64,000 nucleotides of DNA, taken from positions 1 to 64,000 of the forward strand of contig JAUXRI010000037.1 of NCBI GenBank assembly GCA_030681895.1, read 5' to 3'. The number at the start of each line of letters is the position of its first letter. Positions within the stretch are counted from its first letter, which is position 1. A program made the translations under genes and the position numbers. Shown piece after piece: positions 33,565 to 42,310 of the stretch. The notes beneath the pieces are model-generated. The model saw only the letters and a program-made list of their open reading frames with translations. It did not search any database and had not been told where the DNA came from. The DNA is from Myxococcales bacterium. Its GTDB lineage: Bacteria; Myxococcota; Myxococcia; Myxococcales; Myxococcaceae.

Positions 33565-35526
33565 TTACTTCTTCTTCAGCTCTTCATCGATGACGGCCTT
33601 GAAGGCGTCGATCGGCTGGGCGCCGACGAGCTGGCGGCCGTTGATGAAGAACGTCGGGGTGCCGTTGGCGCCCACGCGCATGCCTTCGTTCGAGTCGTCG
33701 GTGATGTACTTGTCGAACTTGTTCGAATCGAGCGCCGAGCGGAACTTGCCCATGTCGAGCTTGAGCTCCTCGGCGTAGCGCTCGAGGGCCGGGCGATCGA
33801 GGGCCTGCTGGTTCGCGAAGAGCTTGTCGTGCATCTCCCAGAACTTGCCCTGCTCGTGCGCGGCCATCGACGCCATGGCGGCCGGCTTGGCGTTGTTGTG
33901 GAACGGCAGGGGCTGGTGCTTGAAGACGATCTTCAGCTTGCCCGGGTACTGCTTCTCGAGGTCGTGCATCGTGGGGACGACGCGCGAGCAGAACGGGCAC
34001 TGGAAGTCCGAGAACGCGACGATCGTGACGGGCGCGTTCTTCGGGCCGCTGGCCGGGGCGCCGACGATGTTGATGTCGTTGACGATCTTCTGGGGCTCGG
34101 GAGCGCCCGGAGCCGCCGCCGGAGGCGCCTTGCCGGCTTCCTTCTGCAGCTCGGCGTACACGTTCTCGAGCTTCACACCGCGCGCGAGCACCGCGTCGGC
34201 CTTCTTGATCTCTTCGTCGATCATGCCCTTGAACGCTTCGAAGGGCTGAGCGCCGACGAACTCGCGGCCGTTGATGAAGAACGTCGGGGTGCCGTTGGCG
34301 CCGACCGCCATACCGTCAGCGCTGTCGGCTTCGACCTTCTTGGCGAACTTGTTCGAGTCGAGCGCCGACTTGAACTTGCCCATGTCGAGGCCGAGTTCCT
34401 GCGCGTAGCGCTCGATGCTGGCGCGATCGAGGGCCTGCTGATTGGCGAAGAGCTTGTCGTGCATCGGCCAGAACTTGCCCTGCTCGTGGGCGGCCATGGA
34501 CGCCTCGGCGGCGATCTTGGCGTTGTTGTGGAACGGCAGCGGCTGGTGACGGAAGGCGATACGAACGTCCTTCGCGTAGGTGTCTTCGATCTGCTTCATC
34601 GTGGGGACGACGCGCGAGCAGAACGGGCACTGGAAGTCCGACCAGGCGACGATCGTGACCTTGGCGAACTTGGCGCCACGGACCGGCGTGTCGTCAGGCA
34701 CGTCGACCTTGCGGAGGGCGGCCGGGGGCGGCGCCGACGGCTGCGACGGCTGCGGCGCGGCGGGAGGCGCGGTGACGCCCTTCTCGATGATGCGCGCGTA
34801 GACCTGGTCGGCCGGCGTGCCCGACTTCACCATCTCCTGGGCCTTGCCGAGCTCGACGTCGATGATGCGCTTGAAGGCGTCGATGGGCTGCGCGCCCGAG
34901 AGCTTCTTGCCGTTGATGAAGAAGGCCGGGGTGCCGGTCGCGCCGAGCGAGGTGGCGAGCGCCTGCTCCTTGTCGATCTGCGCGGCGAACTTCGGGCTCT
35001 GCATGTCGGCCTTCCACTTGTCGACGTTCAGGCCGATCTCGCGGGCGTACTGCTCGAGGTTCGAGTCCTCGAGGCCCTGCTGATTGGCGAACATCTTGTC
35101 GTGCATCTCCCAGTACTTGCCCTGCTCACCGGCCGAGAGGGCCGCCAGCGCCGCCGGCTTGGCGCGGTTGTGGAACGAGAGCGGGTTCTGCTTCATCACG
35201 ACGCGGAGCTTCTCGCCGTAATCCTTCTGGAGCTGCACGACCGTGTTGTGGCCGCGGCTGCAGAACGGGCACTGGTAGTCGGAGAACTCGACGATGGTGA
35301 CGAGGGCCGAGGTGGCGCCCTTGCTGGCAGACTCTTCGAGGGGAACGCGGAAGGTCGTCTCATCGCCGCCCGGAGCACCGGAGGGACGCGAGGGGGAGGG
35401 GTTGGACGGCGACGGCGCGACGGCGACCGTGTTGCTGCCGCCATTGGACGAGCTCTTGAACATCGAACCGACGGCGAAACCTACGACGCCGCCGACGATG
35501 AGGGCGATGATGACTGAGGGCTTCAT
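33565..35526 (-). CDS. Membrane-anchored protein with three tandem DsbA-like thioredoxin domains
   Basis: This 653-residue protein has one N-terminal transmembrane anchor (residues 4-22), a Ser/Pro linker, then three DsbA/DSBA-like domains. Each carries a CPFC active site: C86-C89 (SDYQCPFCS), C300-C303 and C510-C513 (both SDFQCPFCSRVVPTM). Each also has a cis-Pro loop (TGTPAFFING or NGTPTFFING). Pro/Ala-rich linkers separate them. A single DsbA is about 200 residues, so this is three copies fused. It likely sits in the periplasm as a thiol oxidase, isomerase or reductase. ATG 35526 follows AAGGGGAG. It diverges from a TusA-like gene, and a terminator hairpin follows it. Confidence 0.92.
   Translation of the reverse strand: MKPSVIIALIVGGVVGFAVGSMFKSSSNGGSNTVAVAPSPSNPSPSRPSGAPGGDETTFRVPLEESASKGATSALVTIVEFSDYQCPFCSRGHNTVVQLQKDYGEKLRVVMKQNPLSFHNRAKPAALAALSAGEQGKYWEMHDKMFANQQGLEDSNLEQYAREIGLNVDKWKADMQSPKFAAQIDKEQALATSLGATGTPAFFINGKKLSGAQPIDAFKRIIDVELGKAQEMVKSGTPADQVYARIIEKGVTAPPAAPQPSQPSAPPPAALRKVDVPDDTPVRGAKFAKVTIVAWSDFQCPFCSRVVPTMKQIEDTYAKDVRIAFRHQPLPFHNNAKIAAEASMAAHEQGKFWPMHDKLFANQQALDRASIERYAQELGLDMGKFKSALDSNKFAKKVEADSADGMAVGANGTPTFFINGREFVGAQPFEAFKGMIDEEIKKADAVLARGVKLENVYAELQKEAGKAPPAAAPGAPEPQKIVNDINIVGAPASGPKNAPVTIVAFSDFQCPFCSRVVPTMHDLEKQYPGKLKIVFKHQPLPFHNNAKPAAMASMAAHEQGKFWEMHDKLFANQQALDRPALERYAEELKLDMGKFRSALDSNKFDKYITDDSNEGMRVGANGTPTFFINGRQLVGAQPIDAFKAVIDEELKKK
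33590..35300 (-). repeat. Three in-frame coding repeats (DsbA domains)
   Basis: The three domain copies lie at about 33590-34040, 34230-34650 and 34860-35290. Copies two and three (in protein order) are also alike at DNA level, sharing long blocks such as those coding HDKLFANQQALDR and PLPFHNNAK. The first copy is more diverged (HDKMFANQQ, NPLSFHNRAK). This points to one old and one more recent internal duplication. Confidence 0.8.
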
Positions 35527-35594
35527 GGGTGTTTGGACTCCCCTTGGTGGTGTAAACGCGCGCGTCCTGTAGCAAACGCGCGACGTGAGGTGCA

Positions 35595-35855
35595 ATGCCA
35601 ACTGCTCATGACGCTCCCCGGCTGGAAGTTTCAGCCTTCCTGGTCGACGCCAGGGGCAAACCGTGTCCGGTGCCGATCATCGAGCTGGCCAAGGCCCTCA
35701 GGCTGCACCCGCGCGTGGAGCTGTGGGCGGACGACCCGGCGGCCGCGGGCGACCTGAAGACGTTCTGCGAGGCGACCCGTCGGGTGACGGAGCAGGTCGA
35801 TCGGGCTGGCTTTCTCCGGGCCGTCGTCCGGGGCCACGTCGACCCAGCGAGCTAG
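35595..35855 (+). CDS. TusA/SirA-family sulfur-carrier-like protein
   Basis: This 86-residue protein matches the TusA fold: LVDARGKPCPVPIIELAKAL holds the conserved CPxP motif with Cys24, the persulfide-carrying residue, followed by VELWADDPAAAGDLKTFC. Family members pass sulfur in thiolation, molybdenum cofactor or sulfur oxidation pathways. A GAGG site is five bases before ATG 35595. It diverges from the triple-DsbA gene with only 68 bases between starts. Cys57, at the end of DLKTFC, is also typical. Confidence 0.85.
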   Translation: MPTAHDAPRLEVSAFLVDARGKPCPVPIIELAKALRLHPRVELWADDPAAAGDLKTFCEATRRVTEQVDRAGFLRAVVRGHVDPAS

Positions 35856-35954
35856 GAAGACCCCACCACGCTGGAGTCCTGTGCCTGTGTCAGTACACTT
35901 GGCGTGACTGCTGCAGAAACGCTCGGCTTCCTGATTCTTGAAAGAGGTCCGCGC

Positions 35955-36893
35955 ATGGGTGACGGGGGTTCATCGAGGGGTTTCGCATTGATGACCGATC
36001 AGGATGTCGAGCTGTCCCGGCGTGAGGCGGAGCAGGCCCAGGAGGAGGCGAACCTGCACGCCGAGCTCACCCGCATCATGGCGGCCACGCTCGACTACGA
36101 GCGCCGCGTGAAGCACCTGAAGAACGCAGTCGCCGAAGCCGAGCTGAACGGCGCGAGCGATGGGCATTTGTCGGAGCGCGCTCGCACGTTGTCGGTGCCG
36201 ACGCTCGATGCCGAGGGCGCCTTCTCTCCAGCCCGCGAGCAGCGGGTGCAGGCGCTCGCGTCGAGGCACCAGGCGATCGCCGAGGTCCGTCAGCGCATCA
36301 CGGCGTTCCGCGCGCAGATCGCCCAGCTCGGCCAGACGCTCACCACCGACGAGAAGCTCGTGCAGCGGGTGGTGACGCAGGCGAAGCAGGCGGCGGCGGC
36401 TCAGGCGCAGGCAGCGCTCGCCACCGAAGAGGCGCTCGGCGCGACGATGATCTCAGCGGCTCCGGTTCCGGGGTTGAGGCAGCGCGCGGCAACACAGCCC
36501 CCGGTCGCGGCGCCAACGAAGGCCTCGTCGGCCGCAGCGGTCGCCGCAGCAGCGAAGCGTCAGTCGCCTCGCGTGCGCATGCAGGCGCAGGTCGACTTCG
36601 AGAGCGACGACAACTTCTTCAACGGCTTCTCGGCCAACATCTCTGACGGCGGCGTCTTCGTGGCGACGGTGAACGTGCTGCCGCTCGGCACCAGCGTCGA
36701 CATCGGCTTCACGCTGCCGACGGGCGAGCGCATCGAGTGCAAGGGCGTCGTTCGCTGGGTGCGCGAGATCGACGACAAACAGCCAGACGTCTTCCCGGGC
36801 ATGGGCGTGCAGTTCGTCGATCTCGAGGACCGAAGCGCCCAGGCGATCGAGAGCTTCATTCAGCAGCGCGAGCCGATGTTCTACGTCGAGTAA
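35955..36893 (+). CDS. PilZ-domain protein with N-terminal coiled coil (Myxococcus paralogous type)
   Basis: This 312-residue protein has a long helical, coiled-coil N-terminus (about 20-160, heptad-rich REAEQAQEEANLHAEL), an Ala/Pro linker, and a C-terminal PilZ domain. The c-di-GMP signature is intact: R202-QSP-R206 (RxxxR) and N228-x-S230-x-x-G233 (NISDGG). The style VNVLPLGTSVDIGFTLPTGE is that of the TIGR02266 Myxococcus paralogous PilZ family. It probably changes a partner's activity in response to c-di-GMP. ATG 35955 is preceded by AGAGG; an upstream open frame from 35904 is rejected. Confidence 0.85.
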   Translation: MGDGGSSRGFALMTDQDVELSRREAEQAQEEANLHAELTRIMAATLDYERRVKHLKNAVAEAELNGASDGHLSERARTLSVPTLDAEGAFSPAREQRVQALASRHQAIAEVRQRITAFRAQIAQLGQTLTTDEKLVQRVVTQAKQAAAAQAQAALATEEALGATMISAAPVPGLRQRAATQPPVAAPTKASSAAAVAAAAKRQSPRVRMQAQVDFESDDNFFNGFSANISDGGVFVATVNVLPLGTSVDIGFTLPTGERIECKGVVRWVREIDDKQPDVFPGMGVQFVDLEDRSAQAIESFIQQREPMFYVE

Positions 36894-36901
36894 CCGGCCC
36901 G

Positions 36902-37813
36902 TCAGGTGAGCTGGAGGACCTTCTCTTCCAGCTTCTTGCCGCGCCACACCGTGAGGAACAGCACGTTGCGCTGGGCGAGCAGGCCCACCACGCGGGTGAT
37001 GATCTCTTCGGGCTGAACGGCCTGCCCGTCGAAGGTCACGCAGAGCACCTTGTTGGCCTCGAGCCGCGCATCCTTCACGCCTGACTGGGCCTTCACCTCG
37101 AGCAGCGGCACGTCGCCCTTCGCGATCTGCACGCGGAACTCGGCGAGCTGGCCGGTGAGCTCGGACATCGACATGGCGCTGATCAGCTTGCCCTTGTCGA
37201 GAATGGCGCTCGCGTCGCAGAGCTCTTCGAGTTCCTGCAGGTTGTGGCTCGAGACGACCACCGTGTGCTGGCCCTTCAACTCGCGAATGATGCCGCGCAC
37301 CGACGCAGCGATCTTCGGGTCGAGGCCGGCCGTGGGCTCGTCGAGGAAGATGACGGGAGGGCTGCCCATCAGCGCCTGGGCCATCGACACGCGCTTGGCC
37401 ATGCCGTGCGAGAGCTGGTTGGCGAAGAGGCTCCACGTCTCGGGGAGCTGCACCTTCTCGAGCACCCGCTTCGCTTCCTGTTCGGCGTTCGGCAGGCCCG
37501 AGAGCTGGCCGTAGTACGTGAGCAGCGCGCCCACCGGCCACGACGGCGGAAGGATCGCGTCTTGCGGCAGCACGCCGACCTTCCCCTTGAGCGCGCCGGG
37601 CTCGAACGGGTCAGCCCCGAGAATGCGGATGTTCCCGGTGGTGGGGAACAGGTACCCGCACATCATCGAGAACGTCGTCGTCTTGCCGGCGCCGTTGGGG
37701 CCGATGAGGCCGTAGGTGTGGCCCTCTTGCACCTCGAACGACACCTCGTCGACGGCGCGCTTGGGGCCGAAGTGCTTCGAGAGCTTCTCCAGACGAATCG
37801 CGGGCTGGCTCAC
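36902..37813 (-). CDS. ABC transporter ATP-binding protein
   Basis: This 303-residue ATPase has Walker A (GPNGAGKTTTF), the ABC signature LSHGMAKRVSMAQAL, Walker B (VIFLDEPTAGLDP) and the switch His in VVVSSHNL. A C-terminal extension (about 220-303) is common in CcmA/NatA-type ATPases. GTG 37813 overlaps the permease stop (GTGA). With the permease just upstream it forms an ABC-2 type exporter; cargo unknown. Confidence 0.92.
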   Translation of the reverse strand: MSQPAIRLEKLSKHFGPKRAVDEVSFEVQEGHTYGLIGPNGAGKTTTFSMMCGYLFPTTGNIRILGADPFEPGALKGKVGVLPQDAILPPSWPVGALLTYYGQLSGLPNAEQEAKRVLEKVQLPETWSLFANQLSHGMAKRVSMAQALMGSPPVIFLDEPTAGLDPKIAASVRGIIRELKGQHTVVVSSHNLQELEELCDASAILDKGKLISAMSMSELTGQLAEFRVQIAKGDVPLLEVKAQSGVKDARLEANKVLCVTFDGQAVQPEEIITRVVGLLAQRNVLFLTVWRGKKLEEKVLQLT

Positions 37814-38763
37814 AGGTCCCTCTTCTTCAGCGCGAGCTGGGCGAGGCCGAGGAACACCAGCGCGTAGCCGACATGCATCAGCGCGGCGGTGAGGAAGCGG
37901 ACCCAGTCGGGGTGGAGGAGATCTTGTCCGAAGTGCCACACCGAGAAGTAGCGCGAATAGGCCATCACGCTCTCGTCCTTGATGAGCGAGGTGAGCGTCG
38001 ACTCGGCGGCGACTTCGCCCGGCAGCCGGTACCACTCACCGATGAGCGCGATGAACCAGATGCCGAAGAGCACCATGATGTTCAGGACCAGGCTGACGGC
38101 GCCGTTCTTGACGATCGCGCTGCACAGCGTGGTGAGCGCCAGGTAGGCGAGGGCGAGCACGAACGACGACACCAGCAAGCGCAGGGTCCAGATGGCGATG
38201 TCTTTGGCGGCGAAGTCGGCGTTGAGCAGCCGCGCCACCAGCACCATCAGCAAGGTGCAGACGAACATCAGCGCCGTGAAGATGGTCACCTGCGAGGCGA
38301 ACTTGCCCAGGATGAGGTTGTTGCGCTTGAGCCGAACCACCAGGAACCGGATGGATTTGGGCCCCATCTCTCCAGCGAGCTGATCGAACCCCATCAACGC
38401 GACGAACAGCGGCACGAAGCGCAGGGTCAGCTTGAAGACGACCAGCAGCACCACCGGCAACGTCAGCAACGACTCGAGCATCTCTTCGTCGTCGCTGATG
38501 AAGACCGAGAGGAACTGCTTCTTGCCCTCGTTGAACTGCTCCTTGGCTTTGGCGTCGTTGAGATCGATGCCCGCCGTCTTCGCCTGCTCTTCGACCTTGG
38601 CGTTGATCTGCCGGTTGAAGAAGCCGACGACGCTCAAGGCGAGGCCGACGAACATCATGAACAGCAGCAGGAGCACCACCACGCGCCCAGATCGGGTGGC
38701 CCGCACCGTCTCGCCCCGCCACACTGCGCCAATCTCTTGAAGGTCCGTCACGCGCGGCTGCAT
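37810..38763 (-). CDS. ABC-2 type permease
   Basis: This 317-residue membrane protein has an N-terminal helix (VVVLLLLFMMFVGLALSVVG), a soluble acidic loop of about 75 residues, and five more helices typical of ABC-2/NatB permeases (LPVVLLVVFKLTLRFVPLFVALMGFD, LAYLALTTLCSAIVKNGAVSLVL). The loop between helices 1 and 2 (KVEEQAKTAGIDLNDAKAK) is long. ATG 38763 is preferred; ATG 38778 adds five residues. The promoter should lie between it and the divergent transpeptidase gene at 38854. Confidence 0.82.
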   Translation of the reverse strand: MQPRVTDLQEIGAVWRGETVRATRSGRVVVLLLLFMMFVGLALSVVGFFNRQINAKVEEQAKTAGIDLNDAKAKEQFNEGKKQFLSVFISDDEEMLESLLTLPVVLLVVFKLTLRFVPLFVALMGFDQLAGEMGPKSIRFLVVRLKRNNLILGKFASQVTIFTALMFVCTLLMVLVARLLNADFAAKDIAIWTLRLLVSSFVLALAYLALTTLCSAIVKNGAVSLVLNIMVLFGIWFIALIGEWYRLPGEVAAESTLTSLIKDESVMAYSRYFSVWHFGQDLLHPDWVRFLTAALMHVGYALVFLGLAQLALKKRDL

Positions 38764-38853
38764 AGCCCGCAGGACCATCGATGTGCTGCACATTCGCGCG
38801 GGTAGGGCGGCGGCCTTGTCATCGGTGGTGCGCTGGGCGAAAGCTGCGGCCAC

Positions 38854-40002
38854 GTGAAGTTCTTCCTGTTTCTGGTGCTCCTCGGAGCGCCTGCCCTCGC
38901 AGCCGATGGTGAAGACGACAACGTCGAGCTCGATGTGCCCAGTCGTCTGTCCGCGCCGCCGTTGGCGACGGTGGCTTCGATTCCACCCGAGCGCGATCTG
39001 CTCAGCCGTGCGGTGGCGGTCGGCGGCTTCCTCTTCGTGGAGCACGAGGGCCAGCAACGCCAGCTCACCATCGACGCGACGTTGCAGCGCCAGCTCACCG
39101 AGGTGCTCCAGAACTACCAGACGCCGTACGCCGCGGTGGTGGCCATCGAGCCTTCGACGGGCAGGGTGCTGGCCATGGCGGAGCACAGCGAGGTCGACCC
39201 CGGCCTGCGAGGGCTTTCGACGCGCGCGCTGTACCCGGCGGCGAGCATCTTCAAGATCGTCACCGCGGCGGCGCTGCTCGACGTGGGCGTGTCCCCGGGA
39301 GAGGAACTCTGCGCGTACGGCGGTAAGCGCAAGGTGACCGAGTCGCAGCTGCTCGACACCGAAAAAGACACCCGCTGCCTCACCATGGCGCGCGCGCTCG
39401 CCGTCAGCGCCAACGTCATCTTCGCGAAGTTCACCTCGCGCTACCTGGACGCCGAGAAGCTCAAAGTGGCGGCGCGCGCGTTTCACTTCAACGTGCCGTT
39501 CCGGTTCCCCGTGCCCACCGACATGTCGCTCGCCTCGGTGCCCCAGGACACGATGCAGCTCGCGCTCACCGGCGCCGGGTTCGGAGACGTCTACCTGTCA
39601 CCGCTCCACGGCGCGTCGCTCGCGTCGGTCGCGGCGAACAAGGGCCTGTGGCGGCCGCCGGTGCTCTTCGAAGGCGAGCCCGCGGTGGTGCCCGCCGAGC
39701 GTGTGGTGTCGGAGGACGTCGCGGCGGCGCTCACGTCGATGATGGAAGAGACCGTCACCGACGGCACCGCGCGGCGCATCTTTCACGAGCGGGGCATGGG
39801 CGTGCCGGGAGCCGTGGGGAAGACGGGCTCGCTCGCCGACAAGACGCCGTTCCGCGACTACACGTGGTTCGTTGGCTTCGCTCCCAGAGAGAACCCGCGG
39901 GTCGCCGTCGCCGCCGTGATCGTGAATGATCCACACTGGCGAATTCGCGCGACGTGGCTGGGCCGTGAGGCGATGCGGTTGTTCCTGACGAAGTCGCGCT
40001 GA
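38854..40002 (+). CDS. Penicillin-binding protein transpeptidase (short, monodomain)
   Basis: This 382-residue protein has a signal peptide (FFLFLVLLGAPALAAD) and a penicillin-binding transpeptidase domain with all three active-site motifs: S131-x-x-K134 (ASIFK), S185-A-N187 and K323-T-G (GKTGSLAD). LTIDATLQRQL just before the catalytic block is the usual entry into PBP2/FtsI-like domains. It lacks the N-terminal dimerisation and PASTA domains of cell-division PBPs, and has a cleavable leader rather than a membrane anchor. It may crosslink or repair peptidoglycan or act as a beta-lactam sensor. Start is GTG. Confidence 0.85.
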   Translation: MKFFLFLVLLGAPALAADGEDDNVELDVPSRLSAPPLATVASIPPERDLLSRAVAVGGFLFVEHEGQQRQLTIDATLQRQLTEVLQNYQTPYAAVVAIEPSTGRVLAMAEHSEVDPGLRGLSTRALYPAASIFKIVTAAALLDVGVSPGEELCAYGGKRKVTESQLLDTEKDTRCLTMARALAVSANVIFAKFTSRYLDAEKLKVAARAFHFNVPFRFPVPTDMSLASVPQDTMQLALTGAGFGDVYLSPLHGASLASVAANKGLWRPPVLFEGEPAVVPAERVVSEDVAAALTSMMEETVTDGTARRIFHERGMGVPGAVGKTGSLADKTPFRDYTWFVGFAPRENPRVAVAAVIVNDPHWRIRATWLGREAMRLFLTKSR

Positions 40003-40016
40003 GCCGTCGTCGCCGT

Positions 40017-40053
40017 ATATTCCTTGACGGGAATATGCTCCGATTGGTATGTA
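40017..40053 (+). promoter_or_regulatory. ArsR-type operator overlapping a sigma70-like promoter
   Basis: A perfect palindrome ATATTCC-TTGACG-GGAATAT (40017-40036) has its spacer exactly equal to a -35 box TTGACG (40024-40029). A TATGTA -10-like element follows at 40048-40053 after 18 bases. A dimeric repressor bound here would block RNA polymerase. It precedes the ArsR gene, suggesting autorepression. Confidence 0.65.
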
Positions 40054-40060
40054 CGGTCGT

Positions 40061-40399
40061 ATGCACGCGACCTTCGCAGCGCTCGCCGAGCCCAACCGGT
40101 TTCGAATCGTCGAGCTGCTCCGCGCTGGCGCCAGGCCCGTCAACGACATCGGCGACAGGCTCGCGCTCGCGCAGCCGCAGGTGAGCAAACACCTTCGGGT
40201 GCTCAAAGAGGCGGGGCTGGTCGAGGTCGAAGCGCGCGCGCAGCAGCGCCTGTACGCGCTCCAACCTGCGCCGCTCAAAGCGCTCGATCGCTGGCTCGAG
40301 AAGTACCGGGCGCTGTGGGTCGAGCGGTTCGAGCAACTCGACGACGTCATCGATGAGCTTCACACCAGGGAGCGACACCATGAGCGCAGGAAGAAATGA
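40061..40399 (+). CDS. ArsR-family transcriptional regulator
   Basis: This 112-residue winged-helix protein has the ArsR core FAALAEPNRFRIVELLR, the recognition helix AQPQVSKHLRVLKEAGLVEV and the wing RAQQRLYALQPAPLKALDRW. No metal-binding Cys motif is present, so the inducer is not evident. I use ATG 40061 because the upstream ATG at 40049 lies inside the predicted -10 element; translation may be leaderless. It overlaps the next gene by 20 bases. ArsR-SRPBCC pairs of this kind are common, with the SRPBCC protein as presumed target or ligand handler. Confidence 0.88.
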   Translation: MHATFAALAEPNRFRIVELLRAGARPVNDIGDRLALAQPQVSKHLRVLKEAGLVEVEARAQQRLYALQPAPLKALDRWLEKYRALWVERFEQLDDVIDELHTRERHHERRKK

Positions 40400-40886
40400 G
40401 ACGACGTTGAAGCTGGTGGGCGACCGCGAGCTCGAGATCACCCGGCTGTTCCGTGCGCCGCCTCGCGTCGTCTTCGAGGCGTGGACGAAGGCCGAGCTGG
40501 TGTCACGGTGGTGGGCGCCGAAGTCGCGCGCTGAGCTCGTCGAGTGCACGGCTGACGTGCGCACCGGCGGCAGCTATCGCTACGTGCTGCGAAACCTCGG
40601 CGGCGGAGACACGTTTGCGTTCTCGGGCAGGTACCTCGAGGTCAGTCCCCACTCGCGGCTCGTCTACACGCACGTCTTCGAGCCGATGGCGCAGTTCGGG
40701 AGCTGCACGATCACCGTCACCCTCGAGGCGCGCGGCGATTCGACCCTGCTGGTGTCTCGCGAGGCGTACTCGTCGGCTGAGCTGCGGGCGACGGTGCTGG
40801 AGACCGGCATGGAGCCCGGCATGCGCGAGGCGATGGATCAATTCGAGGAGCTGGTCGTGGGGTTGCTCGGCGGAGCCGGCGCATGA
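40380..40886 (+). CDS. SRPBCC / AHSA1-family protein
   Basis: This 168-residue protein has the START/Bet v1 fold of AHSA1-like proteins: ITRLFRAPPRVVFEAWTKAELVSRWWAPKS, GGSYRYVLRN and a C-terminal helix MREAMDQFEELVVGLL. These proteins bind hydrophobic ligands in a cavity. The gene overlaps the ArsR gene by 20 bases and is surely co-transcribed, so it should be under the same operator. Confidence 0.88.
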   Translation: MSAGRNETTLKLVGDRELEITRLFRAPPRVVFEAWTKAELVSRWWAPKSRAELVECTADVRTGGSYRYVLRNLGGGDTFAFSGRYLEVSPHSRLVYTHVFEPMAQFGSCTITVTLEARGDSTLLVSREAYSSAELRATVLETGMEPGMREAMDQFEELVVGLLGGAGA

Positions 40887-40970
40887 CGGCGTTTCCGCTC
40901 GGGCTCTGCGCGCTCCTCTGGCTGCGAGATCCGCAGCTCCGTTCGGTGCTCCCGCTGCGGGCCTGAACGA

Positions 40971-42116
40971 CTACAGCTGGACCCAGCCCTGGGCGCGAAA
41001 CCTGTCGAGGTAGGTGAGCGCCTCGAACTCCCGCAGCGGCGCCACGCGGACGATCGCCTCGAGCTCGCGTTTCCCGTCGACGCGCGAGAGCAGGTACCGC
41101 TCCGGGGCCGAGAGGTTGAGGGCGCCGAGCCGGTCGGTGCCGATGGTCGTCGACGGCACCAGCCGCTTCGCCATCAGATCGGCGCGCAGCTGCGGGTGCC
41201 AGGCCGACTCGATCTGCTTGAGGAGCAGCGTCGCGTCGAGCGTCGGCACCAGCAGGTTGGAGCGCCGCGCCACCGAGTACGCGTCACGGAAGTTCGACTG
41301 CGCGAAGAAGGCCCGGGCGTTGTGGAGCAGCTGCTCTGGCGACGGGCTGTCACCCAGGCCGAGATCGACGTCGATGGCGAAGTCCACCTCGGGCTCGGCG
41401 CGTGGAGGCCTCACCACGATCGCCCCCATCGCGTGCAGGGCGTACAGCCGCTGGTAGAGGAAGAAGTCGGTGGCGTGCAGCCCCAGCGCGAGCTCTTCGA
41501 GCGTGCGGCCCGACTCGATGCCCTTGAGCAGCTTCAGGTCGAGCGAGCCCTTGCGCGGCGTCATCTCGAGCAGCTCTTCCTTCACCTCGAGCGTGCAGCG
41601 CGGCGACGGGAAGACGGTGCGAATCTGCTCCCAAGCCTGCGCGCGGAAGTCGGCTTCTTTGTACACGTCCATCAGCGACACGCGCACGTCGAGGCCGTCT
41701 GCCGGCATCTTCGGGAGCTCGGGCACGAAGTCGAACATGCCGCCCTTCCACTCGCAGGCTTCGTGCAGCGTCTCGCGGAACTTCGTCGCCAGCGCCGCGA
41801 TGACGACGTCTTCTTTCACCAGGCCGATCATCACCAGAATGCGGCCGAGGAAGACCTTCGTCTCCTGCTGGGTCTGCCAGGCCTTGTTGAACTGCTCCTC
41901 GGTGATGTGGCCCATGTTGATGAGGAACTGGCCCAGGTACTCGCGCGGCAGGTTCGACGAGGCGTTGATGATGCGCCCGCCCTCGAGGTGCACCTGCTTC
42001 TTCACGCCCTCACGCTCGAGGACCAGCACGCCGGTCGCGAGGCGATTGGCGAGATAGACGATGAGATCCTTCAGCGACATCGTCTCGAAGTCGCCCGACA
42101 GCCCGCGGTGGCTCAC
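40971..42116 (-). CDS. DUF4388 (PATAN) domain signalling protein
   Basis: This 381-residue protein begins with a DUF4388/PATAN domain (GLSGDFETMSLKDLIVYLANRLATGVLVL), has a middle domain (ITEEQFNKAWQTQQETKVFLGRILVMIG) like those in GspE-type or response-regulator proteins, and a C-terminal repeat of the winged-helix/DUF4388-linked type (LSAPERYLLSRVDGKRELEAI). Such proteins occur in large numbers in myxobacterial signalling and motility networks. I chose GTG 42116 at the domain edge; the codons between 42117 and the ATG at 42182 use many AT-ending triplets unlike this genome's genes. Confidence 0.75.
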   Translation of the reverse strand: MSHRGLSGDFETMSLKDLIVYLANRLATGVLVLEREGVKKQVHLEGGRIINASSNLPREYLGQFLINMGHITEEQFNKAWQTQQETKVFLGRILVMIGLVKEDVVIAALATKFRETLHEACEWKGGMFDFVPELPKMPADGLDVRVSLMDVYKEADFRAQAWEQIRTVFPSPRCTLEVKEELLEMTPRKGSLDLKLLKGIESGRTLEELALGLHATDFFLYQRLYALHAMGAIVVRPPRAEPEVDFAIDVDLGLGDSPSPEQLLHNARAFFAQSNFRDAYSVARRSNLLVPTLDATLLLKQIESAWHPQLRADLMAKRLVPSTTIGTDRLGALNLSAPERYLLSRVDGKRELEAIVRVAPLREFEALTYLDRFRAQGWVQL

Positions 42117-42310
42117 GGGTTTGATTCCACGCGAAACGCGCGCGCCCCTCAATGGTTGGTTCACCAGAGAGAACGGCGCCATGACGGCGATTGGAGGAGC
42201 AGAACCCACAGCGGCACCCTGAAAGTGATTGAACGACGGTCTGCTGACAGATGCCGCGAAGGCTCCATCAGCTTCCCAGCGCACCAACGGCCATGTGGTA
42301 GCAGGTCGGC

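Noticed and set aside
33590..35300. Periodic DNA repeats that might suggest a CRISPR array
   Set aside because: The units are long, in-frame protein-coding domain copies and have no short direct repeats with unique spacers.
32923..35517. An 864-residue plus-strand frame opposite the DsbA-like gene
   Set aside because: It is repetitive only because the DsbA domains repeat. No start signal or known domain is seen, and the minus strand has clear CPFC domains.
42117..42182. N-terminal extension of the DUF4388 protein to ATG 42182
   Set aside because: The codons in this stretch (TCT, CAA, AGG, AAA and others) are unlike the genome's usual GC-ending choice, and the conserved domain begins after 42116.
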